From positions 186,001-250,000 of the forward strand of contig NC_021913.1 of assembly GCF_000470655.1 (NCBI RefSeq): DNA of 64,000 nt, read 5' to 3'. Origin of the DNA: Halorhabdus tiamatea SARL4B (GTDB lineage: Archaea > Halobacteriota > Halobacteria > Halobacteriales > Haloarculaceae). Position 1 is the stretch's first letter, and every line of letters starts with the position of its first letter. A model generated the notes under the pieces. That model ran no database searches, had not been told where the DNA came from, and saw only the letters and a program-made list of their open reading frames with translations. Both the position numbers and the translations under genes were made by a program. Below are positions 42,689 through 51,741 of this stretch, in pieces.

Positions 42689-42907
42689 TCAGTTCTTGTT
42701 ATTCGGGTCAAAGGCGTAGTAGACCACAGCCATCGTGACACCCATTACGACTGGTCCAAAACTTCCATCGCCCGGGAGCAGGAGTCGAACAGCAAGCACG
42801 CCCACAGCGGAAACGAACCCAACGAGAAGAGCGTAGGAAACACGAGTTAGGTCACGCACCCGATCATCCAATTGCTGGTACACACCTCGAAGAGTACCCA
42901 TACGCAT
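42689..42907 (-). CDS. small membrane protein (72 aa)
   Basis: MRMGTLRGVYQQLDDRVRDL then two hydrophobic segments (YALLVGFVSAVGVLAVRLLL, FGPVVMGVTMAVVYYAF), ending DPNNKN. Typical haloarchaeal small membrane protein, unknown function. Confidence 0.55.
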   Translation of the reverse strand: MRMGTLRGVYQQLDDRVRDLTRVSYALLVGFVSAVGVLAVRLLLPGDGSFGPVVMGVTMAVVYYAFDPNNKN

Positions 42908-42985
42908 AATTACCGTAGACGGTAGATGTGTCTTTTCGTTAGGAATGTACGCCTGCAGAGCAGCTGTTTCACCCCCAATTAGTCG

Positions 42986-43333
42986 GTGAGAACCCGCCTC
43001 GATGTGGTGAGCTGCTTCGGTAAATACAGAACAACTATTTTGCCTTTGGATGTCCGATTTTTGCTTGTGTCCCCAGTACTTGAGTCCCTCAAAGAAACGT
43101 GGAGTACCGTGACTAGTTTCGATTCAGTAAAGGTCTGGCTTCTCGTCGTCGGGATTGCTGGTGGAGTTGGACTGTTCATCTCTTGGGAGCTGAGTCAACT
43201 CTGGGAACACCTCTTCGGTTACTCCTCGATAATGACCGTACTGACAACGATTACCGTACTCTTGCTCTCCTATTTCTGCCTGAGCTACCTTGTCTCATCT
43301 GTTCTCTACAATCACGAACTGAGTGCGAATTAG
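42986..43333 (+). CDS. hypothetical membrane protein
   Basis: 115 residues with two strong hydrophobic segments (VWLLVVGIAGGVGLFIS, VLTTITVLLLSYFCLSYLVSSVL). The first 30 residues may be non-coding and a later start is possible. No family recognised. Confidence 0.5.
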   Translation: MRTRLDVVSCFGKYRTTILPLDVRFLLVSPVLESLKETWSTVTSFDSVKVWLLVVGIAGGVGLFISWELSQLWEHLFGYSSIMTVLTTITVLLLSYFCLSYLVSSVLYNHELSAN

Positions 43334-43394
43334 GTAGGCAAGTACACTGTGTGGCCAGTTCAGCAAAAGACGCCTGAATACAACACTGCGTACT

Positions 43395-43520
43395 CCTCTT
43401 AATCAAATAGGGCCAATCTCCCTGATTGCGTCAATTCTCTCGTCCTCGTCGAATGTAACGTATTGACGTCCACCTTGAAATGAGGCTCCTCCACGCTGGA
43501 CGATGGTCCACGGGAGTGAC
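43395..43520 (-). pseudogene. possible remnant C-terminus of a gene cut by the TnpB element
   Basis: The minus strand reads KSLPWTIVQRGGASFQGGRQ then YVTFDEDERIDAIREIGPI and a stop, with good codon use but no start before the TnpB stop. It may be what is left of the host gene on this side, or a small conserved end of the element. Confidence 0.3.
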
Positions 43521-44779
<1,259 letters not shown>

Positions 44780-44783
<4 letters not shown>

Positions 44784-44977
44784 CGCTTGCTTACTTTCTG
44801 CTGGTCGGGTTGCTCCCACCGGCGCGGGATGTAGCCGAACTGTTCGATCTCGGCGGCCTGTTCACGGAGAAGCCCGACCAGGACTTGCTCTGGAACGCCT
44901 GCCTGTGCGTGTTCGACCAACAGACTCTGAAGTCCCTCACGGGCGTTCTCGACGGCTTCGAGATCGTTATCGCCCAT
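44780..44977 (-). CDS. small protein encoded before tnpB
   Basis: 65 residues: [65 protein letters not shown]. Helical, ATGA overlap with tnpB. Small genes in this position recur in haloarchaeal tnpB elements; role unknown, perhaps translation coupling. Confidence 0.65.
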
Positions 44978-45056
44978 CGATGCGCTCCCGGGTATCCGCG
45001 GTTTCGTATTTGAATGTTGGCGACGCCGTCCGGCTCTGAGAGTTACGGTGAATTCG

Positions 45057-45176
45057 ATCGAAGACGGCGCCGGCGTGTGGGTCCGCGCCGACCAGACGGT
45101 CGAACACCGTCTTTCCGGTGGCCAGCGCGTCGTCGTGGGTCGATGCCTCTACCAGTGTGTATATGACCATGTGCAT
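45057..45176 (-). pseudogene. hypothetical protein A, copy 3, truncated by the TnpB element
   Basis: MHMVIYTLVEASTHDDALATGKTVFDRLVGADPHAGAVFD matches residues 1-40 of the other copies, then the frame runs into element sequence and stops at 44967. Leader copy 14 is intact upstream. The rest of the gene is not found on the far side of the element. Confidence 0.8.
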
Positions 45177-45227
45177 CTCGAACACCTCGAAACGCCGACG
45201 CACCGGGGGTCGTTGCTCGCTCCTGCT

Positions 45228-45261
45228 GCGCCGGCACCCATCGCCGGCGCCCGAAAAACCC
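45228..45261 (-). promoter_or_regulatory. hairpin leader, copy 14 (truncated gene A, copy 3)
   Basis: Contains the same 23-bp hairpin as copies 9 and 11 (GCGCCGGC-ACCCATC-GCCGGCGC), with GTTTTTCGG before it on the minus strand. Confidence 0.7.
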
Positions 45262-45278
45262 GATCTAGCGGTCGATTC

Positions 45279-45701
45279 TTAGGACTCGTTCGTTCGATCG
45301 ACTGTGATGGTCAGGTTTCCGGACTCGTAGTCAGCTTCGAAGTCGACGGTGAACGCATCCGAGTCATATGCGGCGTGGTAGGCGCGGTGGCGTTCGAGCG
45401 AGCCTGTCGCCTTGAAGTGGAAGAACGCGGCCGCCGTGTAGGGCTTGCTCTGTGTTTCGACCTGCGACTCGACGGATGCGGGGAGCGCGATTTGTGGTGT
45501 GTCCGTGTCGATACTCGCAGCGAACGCCTTCGCTTCCTCGACGGTGGCTTGCGAATGGGCTGGTGTCTCGCCAGTGAGCACGTTCACCGGTGTTTCCGTC
45601 TCGTCGGTGAACAGGGCGTCTTCGAAGGTGTGTGTCCCGAGGATCGCCTCGGGATCCAACTCGCAGTCGTGAAACGGATCGTTGTCTGGATTCTCGGGCA
45701 T
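45279..45701 (-). CDS. hypothetical protein
   Basis: 140 residues from MPENPDNDPFHDCELDPEAILGTHTFEDALF. An acidic N-terminal half and a C-terminal beta-rich end with YTAAAFFHFKATGSLERHRAYHAAYDSDAFTVDFEADYESGNLTITVDR. No family recognised. Leader copy 15 upstream. Confidence 0.58.
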   Translation of the reverse strand: MPENPDNDPFHDCELDPEAILGTHTFEDALFTDETETPVNVLTGETPAHSQATVEEAKAFAASIDTDTPQIALPASVESQVETQSKPYTAAAFFHFKATGSLERHRAYHAAYDSDAFTVDFEADYESGNLTITVDRTNES

Positions 45702-45718
45702 CAAATCACGAGCCAACG

Positions 45719-45751
45719 GTGGGGCTCAGTCCTTTCTGCCCCAGACAAACC
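45719..45751 (-). promoter_or_regulatory. hairpin leader, copy 15
   Basis: Minus strand: GGTTTGTCTGGGGCAGAAAG then GACTGAGCCCCACC; stem TGGGGC/GCCCCA with a longer loop. Confidence 0.6.
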
Positions 45752-45822
45752 ACAACTTGTCTCGATGTAGCGGAGGTAAGTCCCGAAAGAAGAGCGCCCT
45801 GCCCGCCTTTTCGGCCGCAGAA

Positions 45823-48195
45823 TCAGGTGTCGGAGAACCGGTCGGGCTCGATTCGTGACAACCGCATCGCGTTCCCGGTGACGCCGAGGCTCATCCCCAT
45901 ATCTCCGACAACGACTGCCAGCGCAACGCTGACCAGGCCCAGCGGCACGCCTAACGCGAGCAGAAGCTTCACGCCGAGGCTCGCCCAGATGTTCTGCCGG
46001 ATCACGCCGTTGGCCGTATGCGACAGGTCGTACAGGTACGGGAGTTTCCCGATGTCGTCGCCCATCAACGCAATATCAGCCGTTTCGAGGGCGGTGTCGG
46101 TGCCCGCCGCGCCCATCGCGATGCCGACCTCCGCAGTGGCGAGCGCGGGGGCGTCATTGATGCCGTCGCCGACCATCGCGACCTCCCCGTACTCCGCCTG
46201 TAACTCCTCGACTGCGTCGACCTTCTCGTCGGGCAGGAGTTCGGCGCGATACTCATCGACACCGACCTGCTCGGCGATGGCGCGGGCGGTGCCCTCGTTG
46301 TCGCCGGTCAGCATCACCACGCGCTCGACGCCCAGCTCGTGCAGGCGTTCGACAGCCCGCTTCGAGGCCGGGCGCACCTCGTCGGCGATGGCGATTGCAC
46401 CCAGCAGTTCCGACTCCGTCCCGACGATAACGACCGTCTTGCCCTCCCGCTCCAGTGAGGTGAGCGCGTCCTCGGCGAATGCCCCGTCGTCGTACTCGGC
46501 CGCCTCTTCCGCCGCGACGCCGCCGTCCGTCTCGCGGCGTGCCCGAGCGAGGTCGAAGCCCAGCTCCTCGAAGAGCGCGGGCTTGCCCGCATAGTACGTC
46601 TTGCCGTCGATCTCCCCGCGGATGCCCTTTCCGGTGAGGCTCTCGAAGCCACTCGGGTCGGGCAGGTCGCCCACGCCCGCCTCCTCAGCACGGGCGAGAA
46701 TCGCCGCAGCGATGGGGTGCTCACTGCGCCGCTCCAGCCCGGCGGCGCGACGGAGCAGATCATCCTCAGTGGTGTCGCCGACCGGGACGACATCGGTGAC
46801 GGCGAGTTCGCCCTTCGTGAGCGTCCCCGTCTTGTCGAGCGCGACGGCATCGACTTCGCCCATCGCTTCGAGGTAGTTGCCGCCCTTGATCAGGACGCCG
46901 TTCTTCGCGGCGCTGGTGATGCCCGACACCACCGAGACGGGTGTGGAGATGACGAACGCACAGGGGCAGGCGATTACCAGCAGGGTGAGCCCGCGGATGA
47001 ACCAGGTCTGCCAGTCGCTCGCGAAGGTGAACCCGTACCCGGCCAGGTCGACCGAGATGGGGTCGGCGATGACCAGCGGCGGGATTGCGGCGGTCAGGAT
47101 TGCCAGCACGACGACGAGGGGTGTGTAGTAGCCGGAGAAGCGGTCGACGAACTGCTCAGACTCGGTCTTCTTCGCCTGTGCGCCCTGGACCATCTCGATG
47201 ATGCGCGAGAGCGTCGAATCGCCAGCGGTCGAGGTGACCTCTACCTCGAGGTACCCCTCTTCGTTGATCGCGCCGGCGTAGACCTCGTCGCCGGCAGTCT
47301 TGTCGACGGGGACGCTCTCGCCCGTGATCGGCGACTGGTCGACTGCACTCTCGCCGTCGATGACCGTTCCGTCGAGCGGAATCTTGTCGCCGGGGCGGAC
47401 GACGACGGTCTCGCCAACGTCGACCTCCTCGGCGGGAACGGTCACTTCCTCACCATCGCGAAGGACGGTCGCCTCGTCGGGCGAGAGTTCCATCAGCTCG
47501 CGCAGGGAGTCCCGTGCCCTGTCCATCGCGTAGTCCTCGAGCAGCTCGGCGATGCTGAATAGGACGGCCAGCGTGGCGGCCTCGACGAAGTAGCCGATAC
47601 CGGTCGCCGCGATGATCGCCGTCCCCATCAGCAGGTCGATGTCGAGGCTTCGGTTCTTCGCGGAGTAGTACCCGCTACGGACGACGGGGATGCCGCTGGC
47701 GGCGACGGCGCCGAGGAACAGGACATCTGCGATGTGGAGCGGGTACTCGAGGACGCTCGCCACCGTGGCGTTCTGTCCGGTGAGGAGAAACTCGAAGAGG
47801 AGGCCGAGCGTGACGAACGCCGCGCCGAGCCACGTCTTCTTCGCGCGAGGACTTGTCCAGACCTCCGATGGTGGCGCGATGTCGACGCCGTCGGTCGCCT
47901 GGTTGTCCTCATCATCGCCCTCGGCGTCCGAGCCCCCGACGACCTCGTAGCCGGCGCCTTCAATCGCCTTGACTACGTCGGCTTCGCTAGTTCGATCAGG
48001 GTCGTACGTGACGTTGGCCGTGCCGGTGGTCGGCTGGAGCGTGGCGTCAGTAATGCCGTCGACACGCTGGAGGCTCTTGTCCACCTTTTGGGCGCAAGAG
48101 GGACAGTCCATCTCGGGAACGGCGAGGCGGGCGGTCAGCTCACGTCGCTGTCCGCCGCCGCTCGTCCCCCCTGCTGCGTCCGGATTCTCTGTCAT
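45823..48195 (-). CDS. heavy-metal P-type ATPase (Zn/Cd/Pb type)
   Basis: 790 residues from MTENPDAAGGTSGGGQRRE; longer starts run into the promoter palindrome. An N-terminal HMA domain has MDCPSC; the transport motif is ACPCAFVISTP; phosphorylation site DKTGTLT; ITGESVPV, SEHPIA and GDGINDAPALA are all present. The final helix VVGDMGMSLGVTGNAMRL and the Lys in NIWASLGVKLL fit zinc/cadmium exporters. It expels the metal ion from the cytosol using ATP. The preceding HTH_10 gene is the likely regulator. Confidence 0.95.
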   Translation of the reverse strand: MTENPDAAGGTSGGGQRRELTARLAVPEMDCPSCAQKVDKSLQRVDGITDATLQPTTGTANVTYDPDRTSEADVVKAIEGAGYEVVGGSDAEGDDEDNQATDGVDIAPPSEVWTSPRAKKTWLGAAFVTLGLLFEFLLTGQNATVASVLEYPLHIADVLFLGAVAASGIPVVRSGYYSAKNRSLDIDLLMGTAIIAATGIGYFVEAATLAVLFSIAELLEDYAMDRARDSLRELMELSPDEATVLRDGEEVTVPAEEVDVGETVVVRPGDKIPLDGTVIDGESAVDQSPITGESVPVDKTAGDEVYAGAINEEGYLEVEVTSTAGDSTLSRIIEMVQGAQAKKTESEQFVDRFSGYYTPLVVVLAILTAAIPPLVIADPISVDLAGYGFTFASDWQTWFIRGLTLLVIACPCAFVISTPVSVVSGITSAAKNGVLIKGGNYLEAMGEVDAVALDKTGTLTKGELAVTDVVPVGDTTEDDLLRRAAGLERRSEHPIAAAILARAEEAGVGDLPDPSGFESLTGKGIRGEIDGKTYYAGKPALFEELGFDLARARRETDGGVAAEEAAEYDDGAFAEDALTSLEREGKTVVIVGTESELLGAIAIADEVRPASKRAVERLHELGVERVVMLTGDNEGTARAIAEQVGVDEYRAELLPDEKVDAVEELQAEYGEVAMVGDGINDAPALATAEVGIAMGAAGTDTALETADIALMGDDIGKLPYLYDLSHTANGVIRQNIWASLGVKLLLALGVPLGLVSVALAVVVGDMGMSLGVTGNAMRLSRIEPDRFSDT

Positions 48196-48231
48196 CACGT
48201 CACGGTAGGGGCGGGAGTTCGATATGTCTTT

Positions 48232-48247
48232 GTTGGAATATTCCAAC
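48232..48247. promoter_or_regulatory. perfect palindrome before the metal ATPase
   Basis: GTTGGAATATTCCAAC, 16 bp perfect, 37 bp upstream of the ATG at 48195 and 8 bp after the regulator stop. A likely operator for metal-dependent control. Confidence 0.55.
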
Positions 48248-48255
48248 TGCGGCCC

Positions 48256-49005
48256 TCAGTGCGATGCCAGCCGCTCTTCCGCTACCCGCTCGCCGGCGAC
48301 ATGTTGCTTCGCCAAATGTTCTTCCGCCCGACGGAGTCGGTAGGTGAGTGTTGACCGTGGCATGTCGAGATGCTCGGCGAGCTTGCCGACGTCAACCTCG
48401 CGGGGCGACTCGTAATAGCCGTGTTCGACCGCGGCCTGAAGAGCGGCCTCCTGGGCTGGCGGTAGGCCGCTCGGTGTCCCGTCGCGTCCCCCAGCTGATG
48501 TCGTCGTATCCGCGGTGCGGAGCATCTCCATCTGGGCGCACTCCCCGACGGCAACCCCGAGGGAATCGAAGAACGCCGCCACATCGCCCTCGTCGGAGTG
48601 AATGAGCCGCCACGTGTAGTGGCGGCCCTCGTGACGGGTCTCGAACAGCACACCGTCGCCGAGGTGGTCGCGGGCGATGTGGGGGACTGAGGCACAGGCA
48701 GGGGTCCGCTCCCAGTCGGAGTAGAGGATGAGCGTGTCGTCCGTGCGGTCGAGGACACGGGTGGTCTGGGTTGCGCCGCAGTCCTCGGTGGCGAGACAGT
48801 CGGCGTAGTAGTCGCTGTTGCGAAACGCGTCCTCGATGGCGTCGAGTGCGTCCGGAGTGCCGGTGGCATGGTCGACTCGCCAGAGCTGGTCGGCAGTGGC
48901 GTGCAGCGAGAGTGAACGAACGCGAGCGTCGGGGTGGTCTGCGAGGGCGTCCGCCACCCTGTTGCAGCCGGGCTCGTATTCGAGAGCGAAGACGAGTTCG
49001 CGCAT
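48256..49005 (-). CDS. bat-type HTH_10 regulator, probably metal-responsive
   Basis: 249 residues from MRELVFALEYEPGCNRVADAL. Cys/His residues are frequent in the N-terminal half (PGCNRV, ADCLATEDCGATQ, PACASVPH), which could sense metal. C-terminal HTH_10: LPPAQEAALQAAVEHGYYESPREVDVGKLAEHLDMPRSTLTYRLRRAEEHL. Directly upstream of the P-ATPase and in the same direction. Confidence 0.85.
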   Translation of the reverse strand: MRELVFALEYEPGCNRVADALADHPDARVRSLSLHATADQLWRVDHATGTPDALDAIEDAFRNSDYYADCLATEDCGATQTTRVLDRTDDTLILYSDWERTPACASVPHIARDHLGDGVLFETRHEGRHYTWRLIHSDEGDVAAFFDSLGVAVGECAQMEMLRTADTTTSAGGRDGTPSGLPPAQEAALQAAVEHGYYESPREVDVGKLAEHLDMPRSTLTYRLRRAEEHLAKQHVAGERVAEERLASH

Positions 49006-49066
49006 ACCCCGACTAAGGCCTGCCACGACATAACCCATGGCTTGGGGCGATGTCTACTGGCGGGTA

Positions 49067-49351
49067 TCAGATCACGTCGTCCGGGTCGTGAACCTCCTGC
49101 ATTCGCTGTGCTTCGGCCGCGTATTGCTCCTGGAGGTCGGGGTCATCGACCATGCCAAGATTGCCGGGTTCAGCATCGACTGCTGCTGTCGTGTCTCGGA
49201 CGTCGGTGAAGGACGTGAGTGCGCGTTCCTTCCGATAGTACTGTTCTCCATCGGGTGTTGCGTAGGTGAGGATGATCAGGTTCTGCTCGTCATCGGAGTA
49301 CGTCCGTTCGACAAGCCAAACACGAACGTCATCTTCAGACTGATTTGACAT
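49067..49351 (-). CDS. hypothetical small protein
   Basis: 94 residues from MSNQSEDDVRVWLVERTYSDDEQNLIILTYATPDGEQYYRKERALTSFTDVRDTTAAV. A beta-strand-rich N-terminus and a helical tail. No family recognised with certainty. Confidence 0.6.
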   Translation of the reverse strand: MSNQSEDDVRVWLVERTYSDDEQNLIILTYATPDGEQYYRKERALTSFTDVRDTTAAVDAEPGNLGMVDDPDLQEQYAAEAQRMQEVHDPDDVI

Positions 49352-49388
49352 ACTTAGACATCCCCCGATATCCACTAAGGGATTGGTG

Positions 49389-50051
49389 TTACGACTTGCC
49401 GAGACTCGCTGTCTCGAAGGGTGATTCTCCGGTCGGAATGAGCAGCTCCTGTCGGTCTCCGACCCGCTCAGCGAGCTTCCGTTTCAGATACTGTCTCGCC
49501 GTTGACGGTGTGAAGACGCCCTTGTCGAGCATGTCGCCGACGACGTCTTTGAGGGCCGCGAACTGCCCCTGCAGGTGGCCGTCGCCGACCGGCTCGCCGT
49601 CGTACCAGCGCACCGTCGCAAGCGCGCCGTTCCCGACCGTCTCTCCCTGTTCGACTGTCTCCGAATCGTACTGCAACCCGAACCACAGCGTTCGGTAGGC
49701 GGTCACCTCGAACGTCGTCGACACCACGAAGAACGCCTCGTGGTGGAGGTAGTCGAGGTGGTCAGCGACGATCTCGTCGAGGGTGAGCCCGGTGGCGCTG
49801 GGCTTCGGCTCGACGACCGTCGACGGTCGATCCTCGCCGGGGAGGTAGCCGTCGACCGCATCTGCCTCGAGGCCATCGGCCAGCTCTGCCAGCAGCTGTT
49901 TCGCCCACTTGGAGTCGGTATCGTCGCCACCGAACGGGGTTTCAGCCGAAATCCGGTGCTTGAGCTTGAGGTTCGCTGCGCCCCAATGGCTGTAGTGGAG
50001 CGTGTACTGTCCGTCTGTGCGTTCGTACGCAACGAGTGCGCGGTGTCCCAT
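49389..50051 (-). CDS. DUF6735-like protein
   Basis: 220 residues, MGHRALVAYERTDGQYTLHYSHWGAANLKLKHRISAETPFGG at the start, TTFEVTAYRTLWFGLQYD in the middle. I recognise the N-terminal block as the haloarchaeal DUF6735 family, often on mobile DNA; function unknown. Leader copy 16 upstream. Confidence 0.7.
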   Translation of the reverse strand: MGHRALVAYERTDGQYTLHYSHWGAANLKLKHRISAETPFGGDDTDSKWAKQLLAELADGLEADAVDGYLPGEDRPSTVVEPKPSATGLTLDEIVADHLDYLHHEAFFVVSTTFEVTAYRTLWFGLQYDSETVEQGETVGNGALATVRWYDGEPVGDGHLQGQFAALKDVVGDMLDKGVFTPSTARQYLKRKLAERVGDRQELLIPTGESPFETASLGKS

Positions 50052-50087
50052 CGAGCAATCACCTCACGGGGCGATCGCGACTGGATC

Positions 50088-50124
50088 TCCCCGCACCCCT
50101 CCCGGGGGAAGAAAAACAAACAGC
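50088..50124 (-). promoter_or_regulatory. hairpin leader, copy 16 (DUF6735 gene)
   Basis: Minus strand: GTTTGTTTTTCTTCCCCCGG then GAGGGGTGCGGGGAG, about 37 nt before the ATG. Confidence 0.72.
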
Positions 50125-50200
50125 TGTGACCGGTTCGAACAGCCTACTGGGTTAGTTCTGTCCCGGCGATTATTCATAGTCCTGTACTAATAGTGGGGCA

Positions 50201-51583
50201 ATGTCATTAGAGTCGGAAGAAATTCACCAGCTGCTAGAATGGGCAATTGACTGGCAACACGATATCAGCCGTAATTCGACACCTGATGCGTTTGAAGCAA
50301 GCGAACGCTCGTCGTCACCGTGGGCTCGCCATCGTTCAAATTATGCGTTCGAGAAACTAGCACAGGAGACTTTCCCGCTCTATGACTTGGGAATTGCTCC
50401 ATCTGATATAATGTCAGATGTGATGGGCATCATCCAAGACCTGGCATTCGAATCGGACGCTGAGGTAGACTGGGACGAATATCACTATCCCGTTGAGGAA
50501 TCGATTGAAGAAGATGGACTGGTATCGACGTACGAGGCAAAAGTCAATCAGGTCATTGCTGAAATCGGGCAGGGTGAGCAACTGGAAACTATCTTCTATT
50601 TCCCGTTGAATATACAATGGGCTGGCTCTCCGCCAGAAATTGAGATTTTCGATATTACCTTCCAGCCAATCTCTGAGTCTGAATGGTCTGAGCAGCTTTC
50701 AGAATTTAGAAGGTATCCCGACACATTCGGAACTGGGACGGTGGAGTCGCTGTGTGAGGATACAGATTATAGCTATTGGACGACGACTATTCAGTCGAAA
50801 GGACGTAGCTATGCAGCGAATAAGCTCAATACTGCTCTGAATCTGTTGTGTGCGAAGATCAATCATACACTCTATTGTTGGGAAATTCAGCGATTGAGCG
50901 AGCGGGACCAGTCCTCGCCAGGGAACCCACGGTGGTCATGGATACAAGAACCGATGGCTGTCCTTACAGCTGGCACTGACCATCCATTAGAGGTCGCCAT
51001 CACCAATAGGAGTTCACCTCGCACTGTGGACTTGGATTGGACTAATGGAGATCTGCCGGAGCGGTTTGAGGAGATCCCGTCCTTCAATTATGGCGCTGAT
51101 GGACTTGCAGGGATATTCCAAGATGCTCTTTTAGAGTATCAGCGAGCAATGCTCGAGACAGAACGTCAGAATGCATTTTTCGGATTTTGGCGGTGTATTG
51201 AAGAACTCACATTAGCTGGGCACGGTGAAAAAAGCGAAATCGTTGACCGGGCGATGTGGGCATATAGTGTCAGTGCCAGTGAGGCCCACGAAATATTTTT
51301 CAAAACCATCACTGAGCAGCTCTATGACACACGGAACAAATGGGTCCACGAAGCAAACTGGGGGGACATCTGGGAAATCCATGAACGCGTGGCCAAGTAC
51401 TTAGCTGATTCATTGATTCAATTATATATAGACGATTTCTATGGGCTGGATCAAAACGTGGTGGCAGAGGCCTTCCGATATGCCCGTATGGAAGAGCCCC
51501 AGCGAGAAAAGAAGCAACGCCAGGCCAAACAACGTCTGGAGGCACTAAATGAACTCAATAATATCGAGCAAGACTGTCCATAG
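50201..51583 (+). CDS. HEPN-domain protein, ApeA-like
   Basis: 460 residues. The N-terminal 300 residues are unassigned, beta-rich from about 125. The C-terminal 130 residues are a HEPN-like helical bundle: LLEYQRAMLETERQNAFFGFWRCIEELTL ... ITEQLYDTRNKWVHEANWG, with RNKWVH as the RX4H catalytic motif. This layout resembles Apea-like abortive-infection RNases. The gene is lower in GC than its neighbours and lies on the opposite strand, signs of separate transfer. Defence role is inferred. Confidence 0.65.
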   Translation: MSLESEEIHQLLEWAIDWQHDISRNSTPDAFEASERSSSPWARHRSNYAFEKLAQETFPLYDLGIAPSDIMSDVMGIIQDLAFESDAEVDWDEYHYPVEESIEEDGLVSTYEAKVNQVIAEIGQGEQLETIFYFPLNIQWAGSPPEIEIFDITFQPISESEWSEQLSEFRRYPDTFGTGTVESLCEDTDYSYWTTTIQSKGRSYAANKLNTALNLLCAKINHTLYCWEIQRLSERDQSSPGNPRWSWIQEPMAVLTAGTDHPLEVAITNRSSPRTVDLDWTNGDLPERFEEIPSFNYGADGLAGIFQDALLEYQRAMLETERQNAFFGFWRCIEELTLAGHGEKSEIVDRAMWAYSVSASEAHEIFFKTITEQLYDTRNKWVHEANWGDIWEIHERVAKYLADSLIQLYIDDFYGLDQNVVAEAFRYARMEEPQREKKQRQAKQRLEALNELNNIEQDCP

Positions 51584-51741
51584 TTGATTTGGCGGTTTAC
51601 AGGTTGGGCAAGTAGTGTGCGAAGCTCTCCGGCGGAGTCCTGAGCTAGCGAAGGTCTCGGAGAACTTCGACCCTCGCGATTCCGATGTCGTGGTCCGTAA
51701 GGTCCTAAACTTTCGTAGACCTCAAAGTCATCGTAGCCGTT
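51584..51741 (-). ncRNA. possible TnpB guide-RNA end
   Basis: Downstream of the tnpB stop, the minus strand holds GGTC-TACGAAAGTTTA-GGACC, CTCCGCCGGAG and GGTCGAAGTTCTCCGAGACC, several small stem-loops. By analogy with TnpB elements a guide RNA would end near here; the exact end is unknown. Confidence 0.3.

Noticed and set aside
45632-46594. Long plus-strand frame opposite the P-ATPase
   Set aside because: Pro/Ser-rich shadow of a gene with every P-type ATPase motif in place.
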